A stretch of DNA of 64,000 bases from Flavobacterium succinicans (GCF_001662485.1 NZ_JMTM01000060.1:124001-188000), one strand, 5' to 3'. Numbered from the stretch's first letter, positions 53,680 to 62,579 are shown. Numbers and translations: made by a program. Notes: generated from the letters alone by a model not told the origin.

Positions 53680-53734
53680 ACAATTAAACACGAATGGGAT
53701 CGAATTCATATATAAAAAAGGTAGTTCCTTCTTC

Positions 53735-53766
53735 AACCCTTTCAGAGTTTTGAACTCTGAAAGGGT
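53735..53766. repeat. CCCTTTCAGAG palindrome, copy 3
   Basis: AACCCTTTCAGAGTT / AACTCTGAAAGGGTT with a 3-base loop, 15-bp perfect stem. Same sequence as the hairpins at 25589 and 44572, but not next to a gene end here. Confidence 0.85.
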
Positions 53767-53900
53767 TTCAGCCGAAACCCTCTCGCTAGCCGTTGAACTT
53801 AATATTAGTTCGCTTTTTAATTATTCAATTACCAAGTACTTTCTGTATAAAAATATTGTTATATTTATCTATAGCTAATAATTCTGTTAATAAATAAAAT

Positions 53901-54761
53901 ATGAGATCATTTCTTTTTACTGCTGTTTTCCTTGCGTTAGTGAGTTTTTTTGCCTCATCTTGTAATGGCTACGTTACATATTACAATAGAGCCAACACTA
54001 TTGATAGAAAATTTAAGGCTGATCATGACACCATTGCTTTTATAAAACGGTACAATAAGCTATTTAAAAAATATAATCCACCCAAGAGTAATTTTGCCTT
54101 TAGTAAGTTTGAAACCTACATTGTTTATGCTGACAAGTACGGCAAGAACTTTGGAGATAAGAAAAGCTTGTATATATTACTTGACCTAGTGGCGCCTTAC
54201 AAAGAACAGTACAAAAGATTGTTTCCTATTTGCGCAAAGTACGGCATAGACAGTTTAAGTGTGGAGCAAAAAATAGATAGCAGTAAAAAAATGATGAACA
54301 AACAACTCATCGATTCTTTTTCTGTTGCTTTTTTTCGCGACCAAGGACAAGGACAAGGACGTTTATATCCTATGACTTATTTGAAATATGATAGAATAAA
54401 TGCAAGACTTCTTAAATGGACAATCGAGAATTATGGTTATCCCTCACCGCAAAAGATTGGTGTATATGGAAATGATGACATTTTTATGCCAATGATGACA
54501 TTTTTGAGTCATATGGGCGGTAGCGTGCCAGAATATTATCCCTATTTTAAAAAATCATTATTGAAGTATGTAAAATCTGGAGAATGTTCTCCAACAGAGT
54601 ATGCTACAATGGTAGATCGATATGAAGATTCAAATAAACGGGAAATCATATATGGTCAATATTTATTTAATTTTTCAGATCTTAAAAAAGTTAATCGTAA
54701 AAGGAGAAGTATTGGTCTGAAAAGTTTGACCCATAATGTAAGAGAGGAAGATAGGCGATAG
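53901..54761 (+). CDS. DUF6624-like lipoprotein of unknown function
   Basis: 286 residues. Lipoprotein signal ending SFFASSCNGY (Cys21). The C-terminal half (ENYGYPSPQKIGVYGNDDIFMPMMTFLSHMGG...YYPYFKKSLLKYVKSGECSPTEYATMVDRY...REIIYGQ...RRSIGL) follows the pattern of DUF6624 proteins from Bacteroidota; I recognise the pattern but not a function. A short QGQGQG tract lies near residue 150. The gene sits between copies 5 and 6 of the variable-hairpin repeat, both in the same orientation. Confidence 0.72.
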   Translation: MRSFLFTAVFLALVSFFASSCNGYVTYYNRANTIDRKFKADHDTIAFIKRYNKLFKKYNPPKSNFAFSKFETYIVYADKYGKNFGDKKSLYILLDLVAPYKEQYKRLFPICAKYGIDSLSVEQKIDSSKKMMNKQLIDSFSVAFFRDQGQGQGRLYPMTYLKYDRINARLLKWTIENYGYPSPQKIGVYGNDDIFMPMMTFLSHMGGSVPEYYPYFKKSLLKYVKSGECSPTEYATMVDRYEDSNKREIIYGQYLFNFSDLKKVNRKRRSIGLKSLTHNVREEDRR

Positions 54762-54830
54762 AGTGGATTTTCAATCCGTGAAAACTTACCAATAGAAACA
54801 AGTCATATCGTTGACAACGCGACTCCTTAA

Positions 54831-54869
54831 ACAGCAATAGTATCAAAACGATATTGCTGTTTTTTTTTG
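54831..54869 (+). terminator. Terminator of the DUF6624-like gene
   Basis: Stem AACAGCAATA / TATTGCTGTT with a 12-base loop, followed by nine T residues. Confidence 0.88.
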
Positions 54870-54893
54870 TGATGAACACCAAAAGTTCTTGCC

Positions 54894-54996
54894 TAGCCCT
54901 GATTGTAGTAGAAATCCTTATGACCTGGGTTGGAGGCATAAGATTATAACGGAAAGCGGGACAACTCGTGTGGTACCCAAAGAGAGCTGCTCCTAA
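54894..54996 (+). repeat. Variable-hairpin intergenic repeat, copy 6
   Basis: TAGCCCTGATTGTAGTAGAA, ATCC, imperfect stem CTTATGACCT / AGGCATAAG (54917-54942, one bulge), GATTATAACGGAAAGCGGGAC, and an outer GCTGCTCCTAA. The rest of the 54762-55069 gap holds a terminator and the promoter region of the next gene. Confidence 0.85.
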
Positions 54997-55069
54997 AAAA
55001 AATGGTGCAACTTAGGTTGAAATTATTAGATCGCTATTACTTAAATTTACATTTTAAAACGCAAAAACA

Positions 55070-57169
55070 ATGTCATTAACGCCTACTTATCAAAAGTTTA
55101 AAGACCAAATTGCCGCTGTGCTCGACTCGGAGCGTATATTGACAAATCCTTTGCAAACCTTGGCGTATGGAACGGATGCAAGTTTTTATCGGTTGATTCC
55201 GAAGATGGTGCTTTTGGTACATGCTGAAGCCGAAGTGGTGGTGATTATCAAAGCGGCAAATGCCTTGAATATTGCCCTGACGTTTCGAGCTGCGGGAACG
55301 AGTTTGTCGGGACAAGCGATAACGGATTCGGTTTTGGTCGTGGCGACGCACGGCTGGAAGCACTACGAATTGCTAGATGACAAGCAAAAGATAAAACTAG
55401 AACCCGGAATTGTAGGTGCTAGAGCAAATACTTTTTTGGCACCACACGGACTAAAGATTGGTCCCGACCCGGCTTCTATTGGTGCGGCGATGATTGGTGG
55501 AATTGTAGCCAATAACGCCAGCGGAATGTGCTGCGGAACGGCTCAGAATTCGTATAAAACCATTGCTGATATTCGGATGATTTTGCACGACGGGACAGTC
55601 CTAGACACAGCCGATGCGGCTAGTGTGGCTTCGTTTTATGAAACTCAGGCGCATTTAATTGAGGAAATTAAGGACTTGCGACATACGATTGTTGCGAATC
55701 CGGCTTTGGAGGAGCGCATTCGTCAGAAATTTAAAATCAAAAATACTACGGGCTACAGCATCAATGCTTTGGTGGATTATGAAGATCCTATTGAAATTAT
55801 CAAGCATTTGATGGTGGGTTCTGAAGGGACTTTGGCATTTATTTCGAATGTGACTTTTAAAACGGTTGTGGACGAAAAGTATAAATCTTGCTCGTTGTTG
55901 ATTTTCAATTCGATTCAGGATGCTTGCAACGCAACGATTTTGCTGAAGTCAAGTCCCGTTGCCGCAGTAGAATTGCTAGACAGAGATTCCATTCGCTCGG
56001 TAGAAAATGACCCTGAAGCACCTGATTATTTTAAAACGTTACACGAAGATGCTTGCGCCTTATTGGTAGAATGTAGAGACAATGATAAAGAAGTGTTGTT
56101 GCAAAAACAACAACAAGTGAAAGCTCAAATTGTGAGTATACCGACTTTTACGGATTATGAATTCACATCAGACCCTAAACAATATTACTTTAATTGGAAG
56201 GCTAGAAAAGGTTTGTTGCCCACAGTGGGTGGTTTGCGAAAAACGGGAACTACGGTGATTATTGAAGATGTTGCTTTTCCGCTACCGCAATTGGCAGAAG
56301 CTTGTGTGGCTTTGAAAGGATTATTTAAAAAATACGAATACGATGACGCGGTTTTGTTTGGACACGCGTTAGAAGGAAATTTACATTTTGTGTTTTCGCA
56401 AGATTTCTCGAATCCGAAGGAAGTGCAACGCTATGAAGATTTAATGGCCGAATTGGCGATAATTGTAGTGGATCAATTTGGAGGCTCTCTGAAGGCGGAA
56501 CACGGAACGGGACGTAATATGGCGCCTTTTGTGGAAAAAGAATGGGGAGCGGCGGCTTATGACATTATGAAACGCATTAAGAAGATCTTTGATCCTAAGA
56601 ACCAAATCAATCCCGATGTTTTGATCAATCCCGATCCAAAAGCGCATTTGAAACACTTAAAACCTTTACCAGAATCTCACGATATTATCGATAAATGTAT
56701 GGAATGTGGGTTCTGTGAACCGCATTGTGTCTCCGAAGGATTGACGCTTTCACCCAGACAACGCATCGTTATTGCTAGAGAAATCAGCCGATTAGAAGCA
56801 ACTAATGACGACCCGCAACGACTGGCAGACATTCGAAAAGACGTTACCTATCAATTGGATGAAACTTGTGCAACGGATGGTTTGTGTGCTTTGGCGTGTC
56901 CGGTTCATATTGATACGGGCAAGTTTGTCAAACATTGGCGAGCCGATGCGATTACCGATACGCAAAAGAAAGTAGCGAACTATATTGGTTCAAATATGGA
57001 TAAAACCACAGCAATGATGCGAATGGGATTAAAAGTTGTGTCGTTTTTTCATTCGGTTTTGGGGACGAGAATTATGTCATCGATTTCAAGTGGTATGCAT
57101 TGGATTTCAGGAGGCAATATCCCCAAATGGATTCCTCAAATTCCGAAAGGAGCGGATAAAATTAAATAA
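55070..57169 (+). CDS. FAD-linked D-lactate/glycolate-type dehydrogenase, FAD and first Fe-S part
   Basis: 699 residues. FAD_binding_4 domain (VVIIKAANALNIALTFRAAGTSLSGQ; GLKIGPDPASIGAAMIGGIVANNASGMCCG), FAD-oxidase C-terminal domain (GHALEGNLHFVFSQDF; KAEHGTGRNMAPF), then two 4Fe-4S motifs (CMECGFCEPHC and CATDGLCALACP) near residues 545 and 605. In many bacteria this is one protein of about 930-970 residues that ends in a CCG (cysteine-rich) domain. Here the chain stops before the CCG part, which is the next gene. The enzyme probably oxidises D-lactate or a related 2-hydroxyacid and passes electrons to the respiratory chain. Confidence 0.88.
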   Translation: MSLTPTYQKFKDQIAAVLDSERILTNPLQTLAYGTDASFYRLIPKMVLLVHAEAEVVVIIKAANALNIALTFRAAGTSLSGQAITDSVLVVATHGWKHYELLDDKQKIKLEPGIVGARANTFLAPHGLKIGPDPASIGAAMIGGIVANNASGMCCGTAQNSYKTIADIRMILHDGTVLDTADAASVASFYETQAHLIEEIKDLRHTIVANPALEERIRQKFKIKNTTGYSINALVDYEDPIEIIKHLMVGSEGTLAFISNVTFKTVVDEKYKSCSLLIFNSIQDACNATILLKSSPVAAVELLDRDSIRSVENDPEAPDYFKTLHEDACALLVECRDNDKEVLLQKQQQVKAQIVSIPTFTDYEFTSDPKQYYFNWKARKGLLPTVGGLRKTGTTVIIEDVAFPLPQLAEACVALKGLFKKYEYDDAVLFGHALEGNLHFVFSQDFSNPKEVQRYEDLMAELAIIVVDQFGGSLKAEHGTGRNMAPFVEKEWGAAAYDIMKRIKKIFDPKNQINPDVLINPDPKAHLKHLKPLPESHDIIDKCMECGFCEPHCVSEGLTLSPRQRIVIAREISRLEATNDDPQRLADIRKDVTYQLDETCATDGLCALACPVHIDTGKFVKHWRADAITDTQKKVANYIGSNMDKTTAMMRMGLKVVSFFHSVLGTRIMSSISSGMHWISGGNIPKWIPQIPKGADKIK

Positions 57170-57256
57170 ACGAAAGATTGACCGCGAATTCACAAATTGG
57201 TTTTAAAAAAGAGTCACTGATTCGCAGATTTTAATTGGAATAGCATAAAGGAAATA

Positions 57257-57316
57257 ACCGCAAATTCGCAAATTTTAATTTAAGTAGTTCTAAAACTTAA
57301 TTTGCGAATTTGCGGT
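57257..57316. repeat. 18-bp perfect inverted repeat in the gap of the split dehydrogenase
   Basis: ACCGCAAATTCGCAAATT (57257-57274) and its exact reverse complement (57299-57316), 24 bp apart. The same word type as the 32-bp inverted repeat at 47484-47704; a third partial form is at 57180-57230. It lies between the two halves of the FAD/Fe-S enzyme. Confidence 0.9.
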
Positions 57317-57363
57317 GAAATAAATTTAAAATTTAGTGCATTCGTGGCAAAAAATAAAGAAAT

Positions 57364-58071
57364 ATGGCTGATTTAAAAGTAGTGTATTTCCCTTCCTGCA
57401 TCAATCGTGCGATGGGAAAAAACGAATTTCAAAAAGAAGAAGACCTACAACTCACTGCATTGACGCATCAGTTGTTGGTGCGGGCGGGCTACACCATTAT
57501 TTATCCAAAAGAATTGGATGCGCATTGTTGTGGAATGCCTTTTTCTAGCAAAGGTTTTGTTGCCGTGAATCATAAGCAATCCCAACTTTTAGAAGCGGAT
57601 TTGCTTCGCGTTTCAGAGAATGGCAAGTATCCGATTTTGTACGATATGAGTCCTTGCTTTTACCATTCTAAAGAAGAATTTACCAGCAATTTGAAGATTG
57701 TAGACCCAATTGAATTTATGTTGGATTTTGTGCTACCCAAATTAACCATAAAAAAGAAAAAGGAAGCCGTGGCTATTTTCCCTGTTTGTTCGGTTAAAAA
57801 AATCGGAAAAATGAACCAATTATTGGCTTTGGCGCAGCAGTGTGCAGAGCAAGTGACAATGATTGACAGCAATTGTTGTGGTTTCGCGGGCGATCGCGGT
57901 TTTTTGGTTCCAGCATTGAACGAACACGGACTTAAAGACTTAAAACAGCAAATTCCAATCCACTGCACCACTGGATATTCCACCAGTAGGACGTGTGAAA
58001 TTGGTTTAGAAAAAGCCAGTGGAATCTCGTTTACCTCTATTTTTTATTTGATTGAAGAAGTAAGTAGGTAA
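57364..58071 (+). CDS. CCG-domain Fe-S protein, C-terminal part of the dehydrogenase
   Basis: 235 residues. Two cysteine-rich (CCG) modules: VVYFPSCINRAMG...HCCGMPFSSKG and AIFPVCSVKKIGK...SNCCGFAGDRG, as in GlcF/LutA and the C-terminal part of fused D-lactate dehydrogenases. It lines up as a direct continuation of the upstream 699-residue protein (sum 934, close to the fused length). The two genes are 194 bp apart, and an inverted repeat lies between them. It should form a complex with the upstream protein. Confidence 0.88.
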   Translation: MADLKVVYFPSCINRAMGKNEFQKEEDLQLTALTHQLLVRAGYTIIYPKELDAHCCGMPFSSKGFVAVNHKQSQLLEADLLRVSENGKYPILYDMSPCFYHSKEEFTSNLKIVDPIEFMLDFVLPKLTIKKKKEAVAIFPVCSVKKIGKMNQLLALAQQCAEQVTMIDSNCCGFAGDRGFLVPALNEHGLKDLKQQIPIHCTTGYSTSRTCEIGLEKASGISFTSIFYLIEEVSR

Positions 58072-58116
58072 TTATTACGTTTGTAAGAAGGACAGTAAAA
58101 AAGTCATTTTTTTTTT

Positions 58117-58162
58117 TTAACCCAAAATCAAAAGCAGTTTCCTAATTTTGATTTTGGGTTAA
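58117..58162. terminator. Hairpin between convergent dehydrogenase and nagB genes
   Basis: 17-bp perfect stem TTAACCCAAAATCAAAA / TTTTGATTTTGGGTTAA with a 12-base loop. There is no U tract after the stem on either strand, so its terminator role is likely by position but not canonical. Confidence 0.55.
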
Positions 58163-58188
58163 AAAGGTGTTCAAGTAGGTCTAAAACT

Positions 58189-60126
58189 CTAGTAACTAAA
58201 GCGCTTAAATGCTTCTATGGCTTCATATTCTGCTAGACCTAATTGGTCATACAATTGAGCTGTTTTTTTATTTCTGTCTTCAGCTCGTACCCAGAATTCT
58301 CTGGAATCATTCCCTTGAAACATTACTCTATCTTTTTGCGATTGATGGTACAAAATGGCCTGTCGTTTTAATAGTACTTCGTCTGGACTTAAGGGAACGG
58401 CCATGTCTATTTCGTGTAGTTCCCATTCGTGCCACGCACCTCGGTACAACCATAACCAACAGTCTTTCATAAATGGTTCTGATTTCAAGGCTTTTAGAGC
58501 AGCAAAAATAGCATTAAGACATACTTCATGCGTTCCGTGTGGGTCGGCAAGGTCACCAGCAGCAAAGACCTGATGTGGTTGAATGCGTGTGATGATTTCT
58601 TTTACAATAGCAATGTCTTCAGTCCCCAATGGATTTTTTTGAACCTTTCCTGTTTCATAAAATGGTAAATCCAAAAAATGTACATTTTCATCATTTAGAC
58701 CAATGTATCTAACGGCTGCATAGGATTCTCTTCTACGTATAAGCCCTTTTAACTGACGAACTTCTTCCGAATCGATGGCGCCTTTTGCTTTTGTTTTTAT
58801 GGTATTTATGACCGATTGAAAATAGATATCTGTAGCGTTTTTGTCTGTAAAATCATGAGCCACTTCAGCAAATTTTAGTGCTTCATCATCTGTGACAGCA
58901 ATATTGCCAGAAGTTTGATAAACTACGTGAACATCATGTCCTTGTTGGATTAATTTTGCCAAAGTACCTCCCATAGAAATGACATCATCATCAGGATGTG
59001 GGCTAAAGAGGAGTACTCTTTTTTGTGAAGGTTCAGAACGTTCGGGTCTGTAGGTGTCCTCAGTATTAGGCTTTCCTCCTGGCCACCCCGTGATGGTATG
59101 TTGTAAAACGTTGAACATGTTAATATTCAGATCGTATGCAGATTTTCCTGCTGCCAAAAGATCAGACATTCCATTGTTATTGTAATCTCTATCTGTGAGT
59201 TTAAGAATTGATTTTTGAGTGTGTTGGCAAAGCCAAACAATGGCTTTCTTTTTTAGCTCTTCTGTCCAAAGGCATTCTCCAACCAGCCAAGGTGTTTCTA
59301 ATCTTGTTAGTTCAGCTGCGGCACCTTGGTCTAAAACAAAAGTTGTATTCGAATGATGTTGTAAAAACGTGGCGGGAACTTCGGTGCTAATTTCACCTTG
59401 AATGGTTCTTTTTACGATAGCTGCTTTGTTTTGTCCCCAAGCCAATAATACAATTCTTTTGGATCGCAAAATAGTAGCTACTCCCATCGTTATTGCTTTT
59501 TTGGGAACATTATTGATGCCATTAAAATCGCCCGAAGCGTCTACTTTGGTAATATAATCCAGCGTAATGATTCTAGTCCCAGAGTTGATGTGAGATCCAG
59601 GTTCATTAAACCCGACATGGCCAGTTCTTCCAATGCCTAATAATTGAAAATCTAAACCTCCTGCATTTTTAATTTTCATTTCGTAATCGATGCAGTATTG
59701 ATTGAGATCTTCTAAAGGAATATTCCCCTCTGGAATGTTTACATTTTCTGGCAGAATGTCCACATGATTAAAGAGATGTTGATGCATAAAGTAATGATAA
59801 CTTTGAACACTATCCTTAGGCATCGGATAGTATTCGTCTAAGTTGAAGGTGATTACATTGGCAAAACTTAAGCCTTCTTCTTTGTGCATGCGTACTAATT
59901 CTTGGTACACTTTGATAGGTGAGGAGCCGGTAGCCAAACCAAGAACACATTTTTTATTTCTTTCTTGTTGGTTACGAATTAAGTCGGCAATTTCTTGTGC
60001 GACTAAAAAGGAGGCTTCAGCAGCATTTTTAAAAATGACATTGTGGATTTTTTCAAAACGCGTATCTTCAAATTGACCCGCGGGTTGGTAACTAATGGGT
60101 GATTTTGGTTTGGATACTATTTCCAT
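58189..60126 (-). CDS. nagB: Glucosamine-6-phosphate deaminase fused to a PIG-L/LmbE deacetylase-like domain
   Basis: 645 residues, more than twice the size of E. coli NagB. Residues about 20-290 are the deaminase (GLATGSSPIKVYQEL; NLDEYYPM; GIGRTGHVGFNEPGS). The catalytic Asp of the NLDEY motif, the His and the later Glu are present; the position of E. coli Asp141 is Thr, which other families also vary. Residues about 370-640 are a PIG-L/LmbE zinc deacetylase-like domain (LLFSPHPDDDVISMGG; DPHGTHE). It converts glucosamine-6-P to fructose-6-P; what the second domain deacetylates is not established. Last gene of the amino-sugar cluster. Confidence 0.92.
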   Translation of the reverse strand: MEIVSKPKSPISYQPAGQFEDTRFEKIHNVIFKNAAEASFLVAQEIADLIRNQQERNKKCVLGLATGSSPIKVYQELVRMHKEEGLSFANVITFNLDEYYPMPKDSVQSYHYFMHQHLFNHVDILPENVNIPEGNIPLEDLNQYCIDYEMKIKNAGGLDFQLLGIGRTGHVGFNEPGSHINSGTRIITLDYITKVDASGDFNGINNVPKKAITMGVATILRSKRIVLLAWGQNKAAIVKRTIQGEISTEVPATFLQHHSNTTFVLDQGAAAELTRLETPWLVGECLWTEELKKKAIVWLCQHTQKSILKLTDRDYNNNGMSDLLAAGKSAYDLNINMFNVLQHTITGWPGGKPNTEDTYRPERSEPSQKRVLLFSPHPDDDVISMGGTLAKLIQQGHDVHVVYQTSGNIAVTDDEALKFAEVAHDFTDKNATDIYFQSVINTIKTKAKGAIDSEEVRQLKGLIRRRESYAAVRYIGLNDENVHFLDLPFYETGKVQKNPLGTEDIAIVKEIITRIQPHQVFAAGDLADPHGTHEVCLNAIFAALKALKSEPFMKDCWLWLYRGAWHEWELHEIDMAVPLSPDEVLLKRQAILYHQSQKDRVMFQGNDSREFWVRAEDRNKKTAQLYDQLGLAEYEAIEAFKRFSY

Positions 60127-60197
60127 AATTCTGATATTTTTTTTACTGTTTACTATTCTGTTAATGAACTTGATGAGGGATTAGAACGAGTTATTCA

Positions 60198-61313
60198 TTA
60201 CAATACTAATGCCCTTACTTCTGAGAAATCAGGAGTAAAACAAAGAAAACTTGCTGGGAATCCGGGTTTGATTTTACCTAATTGATTTTCCATTTTTATG
60301 GCTTTTGCTACACGTGAAGTACCCATTTTTATGGCTTCATCTACTTCAATATTCAAATGTTGTATGGCATTTCGAATGGCTTCTTCCATAGATATACTGG
60401 CACCTGCCAAATTGCCTTCATCATTGCGGTAGAAACCATTGTCGAGATGCGCATCAAAATTTTCCCATTTAAAATTTTCTACTTTTCGGCCTAAAAAAGC
60501 GGCATCTGTAATCAAAAACAGCTTGTCTTTTTTTAAGGTATAAGCTATTCGGGCTGCGGCATAATCGCAATGTGCACCATCCAAAATAATGGGCGCATAA
60601 ATGGTGTCGTTTTCAAAAACAGCACCTACTAAGCCTGGCTCTCGATGTCCAAACTGTGTCATAGCATTGAATAAATGTGTCACTAATTGTATGCCTTTTG
60701 AAAAATAATATTGCGCCTCTTGATAGGTCATGGTAGAATGTCCGGCCGAGAGTACGATACCACTTTCTAAAAGCAAGTCTAATTGATCTTCGGTAAAACA
60801 CTCTGGGGCAATCGTCATTACTTTTATGATGTCTTTCCCGTATTTGATGATTTCTTCAAGTTCGGTAGTAGTAGGTTTTCGAACCTGTTTTAGGCTGTGA
60901 GCTCCCCGTTTTAAAGGATTCAAAAAAGGTCCTTCTAAGTGCATGCCTAACACGCCGTTGTTGTATTTGTTTTTATAAGATCGGATGGCTTCAATGCCTT
61001 GTAAAATGGTTTCTTTTGAGGAAGAAATCAAACAAGGAAGCGTATGCGTAGTGCCATATTTCAAGCTTGTTTCATAAATGTCTTGTAGGGTTTCTTCTGT
61101 TGGATACTGACTAAAATAAAATTTTTCACCACCATTAATTTGAATATCAATGGCGCCAGCCGATAGGTGATTCCCTTTCAAATCTATCAGCTCAGCGTGT
61201 TGCGGAATTTCATTTTGAATGGAAAGGATAACTCCGTTTTCGATAATGACGATTCTATCTTTTAGTACTTCATCTCCAGTATGAATTATTCCGTTGTAAA
61301 GTGCTTTTTTCAT
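60198..61313 (-). CDS. nagA: N-acetylglucosamine-6-phosphate deacetylase
   Basis: 371 residues, normal for NagA. Amidohydrolase barrel with GAIDIQINGG near the start, the metal Glu in GMHLEGPF, His in LSAGHST and VTHLFNAM, the substrate-binding HxD-like DGAHCD and the catalytic Asp in FLITDAAF. Removes the acetyl group from GlcNAc-6-P to feed NagB, 71 bp downstream in the same direction. AGE lies just upstream (14 bp), so the run is one operon. Confidence 0.95.
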   Translation of the reverse strand: MKKALYNGIIHTGDEVLKDRIVIIENGVILSIQNEIPQHAELIDLKGNHLSAGAIDIQINGGEKFYFSQYPTEETLQDIYETSLKYGTTHTLPCLISSSKETILQGIEAIRSYKNKYNNGVLGMHLEGPFLNPLKRGAHSLKQVRKPTTTELEEIIKYGKDIIKVMTIAPECFTEDQLDLLLESGIVLSAGHSTMTYQEAQYYFSKGIQLVTHLFNAMTQFGHREPGLVGAVFENDTIYAPIILDGAHCDYAAARIAYTLKKDKLFLITDAAFLGRKVENFKWENFDAHLDNGFYRNDEGNLAGASISMEEAIRNAIQHLNIEVDEAIKMGTSRVAKAIKMENQLGKIKPGFPASFLCFTPDFSEVRALVL

Positions 61314-61327
61314 TTTTTAAATGGTAA

Positions 61328-62515
61328 TTAATTCTTTTTCAAATACTCCTCTAAAATCTGAAGGCAATACCATTCTTGTCGTGGTAAATGGAATGGCCCT
61401 TTGTACAAGTTTCCTTTGGCGGTTTGAGCAATGGTTCCGTCGCGATGTAAGTAACCAAACCATTCGCCATTTTGAGCATCATGGAATTTTTCATAGGCAT
61501 ACTCATGCACCATTTTGTGCCATTGTGCATATTTCTCATTGCCTGTCATCGTGAAAGCCAATAAAGTAGCGATAATTACTTCGTTATGAGGCCACCAGAA
61601 TTTCATGTCCTGCCAATATTCTTGAACGGGTTTATCGTACACATCTTTGTAATAGAGAATGCCTCCATGTTCTTTATCCCATCCACGGTCCCACATATAA
61701 TCTAGCATTTTGCAGCCTAAGGCAATTAAATGGGGATCGTTATTGCGGTATTTGGCTTCGTGCAAGATAAACCAAGCACCTTCCATAGCATGACCGGGAT
61801 TTAGGGTGCGACCATCAATGTGATCGATGATACTGCCGTCGGGTGCCACTTGTTCCATTACACATCGAATGTCATCTTTTACAAAATCGCGTTCAATTTC
61901 ATCAATCCATTTACTAATCCATTCATCACAGCGCGAATCGCCAATGGTTTCTCTTACTTGTTGCGCTGTATTGATCATAATCATAGGAACTCCAATCCCT
62001 TTGGATGGTCGGGTTGAGGTAAATTTGGGTTGTAATAACCCAGGAGTTGTTGCGTATTCGATACATTTTCCAAATAAAAAACGAGCTTTTTCAGCAACAG
62101 CTTCATCCCCGCTCACTTTTGCGTAAGCTGCCATAGCAATCACTGCAAAGGTTTCCGAAAAGAAATACCGTCTTTTTCGAATCGGTTGTCCCTCACGAGT
62201 GACGTGAAAAAACATTTGTCCATCATTGTCAAAGCAATAGTTGTTCAAAAAATCTACCCCACATTTTGATGCCTCTAACCATTCTTTTTTGGGTTCAACC
62301 GTTGCATAAAGGGTGGCCAATAACCAAGAAGCGCGACCCTGGATCCAGACTGCTTTATCGTCATCAATCAAACTTCCATCGTGATCACGCATCAGTAAGA
62401 ACCCGCCAAATTGGGTGTCTATCGAGCGAGGAAACCAAAAAGGGATTGTATCATGTAACAATTGATCTTGATAAAATTCTTTTAAGTTTTGAAGTTCTGT
62501 TTTTGAATAGCTCAT
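61328..62515 (-). CDS. AGE-family N-acylglucosamine 2-epimerase
   Basis: 395 residues, the usual length. (alpha/alpha)6-barrel landmarks: FGGFLLMRDHDGS, KAVWIQGRASWLLA, the catalytic-site histidines in LNPGHAMEGAW and WWPHNEVIIA, and RRYFFSETFAVIA. Interconverts N-acetylmannosamine and N-acetylglucosamine, the step after the sialic acid lyase, which fits its place between a sialate esterase gene and nagA. Cellobiose 2-epimerase is the other common activity in this fold; context favours the amino sugar. Confidence 0.88.
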   Translation of the reverse strand: MSYSKTELQNLKEFYQDQLLHDTIPFWFPRSIDTQFGGFLLMRDHDGSLIDDDKAVWIQGRASWLLATLYATVEPKKEWLEASKCGVDFLNNYCFDNDGQMFFHVTREGQPIRKRRYFFSETFAVIAMAAYAKVSGDEAVAEKARFLFGKCIEYATTPGLLQPKFTSTRPSKGIGVPMIMINTAQQVRETIGDSRCDEWISKWIDEIERDFVKDDIRCVMEQVAPDGSIIDHIDGRTLNPGHAMEGAWFILHEAKYRNNDPHLIALGCKMLDYMWDRGWDKEHGGILYYKDVYDKPVQEYWQDMKFWWPHNEVIIATLLAFTMTGNEKYAQWHKMVHEYAYEKFHDAQNGEWFGYLHRDGTIAQTAKGNLYKGPFHLPRQEWYCLQILEEYLKKN

Positions 62516-62579
62516 TTTTATTATTTAATTATTGTCATTTATTTTTTTGATTACATTCACTTACGTAATTCAGATATGC

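Larger units (their letters stand above)
53383..53900. other. Gene-free stretch with two repeat families
   Basis: 518 bp: variable-hairpin repeat copy 5 (53573-53679), the CCCTTTCAGAG palindrome copy 3 (53735-53766) and a CTCGCTAGCCGTTGAA word (near 53793) that recurs in reverse complement near 35194. An 84-codon frame here runs through the repeats and is not believed. Confidence 0.65.

Noticed and set aside
53624..53878. 84-codon open frame on the plus strand
   Set aside because: It runs through a variable-hairpin repeat and a palindrome; its start is inside the repeat and it has no family match.
9950..54996. Variable-hairpin elements as integron attC sites
   Set aside because: They lack the RYYYAAC/GTTRRRY ends of attC, no integrase gene was seen, and they do not follow single-gene cassettes in a row.
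58189..60126. NagB judged inactive because the Asp of the NDGH motif is Thr
   Set aside because: The other catalytic residues are kept, homologues vary at this place, and operon context supports function.
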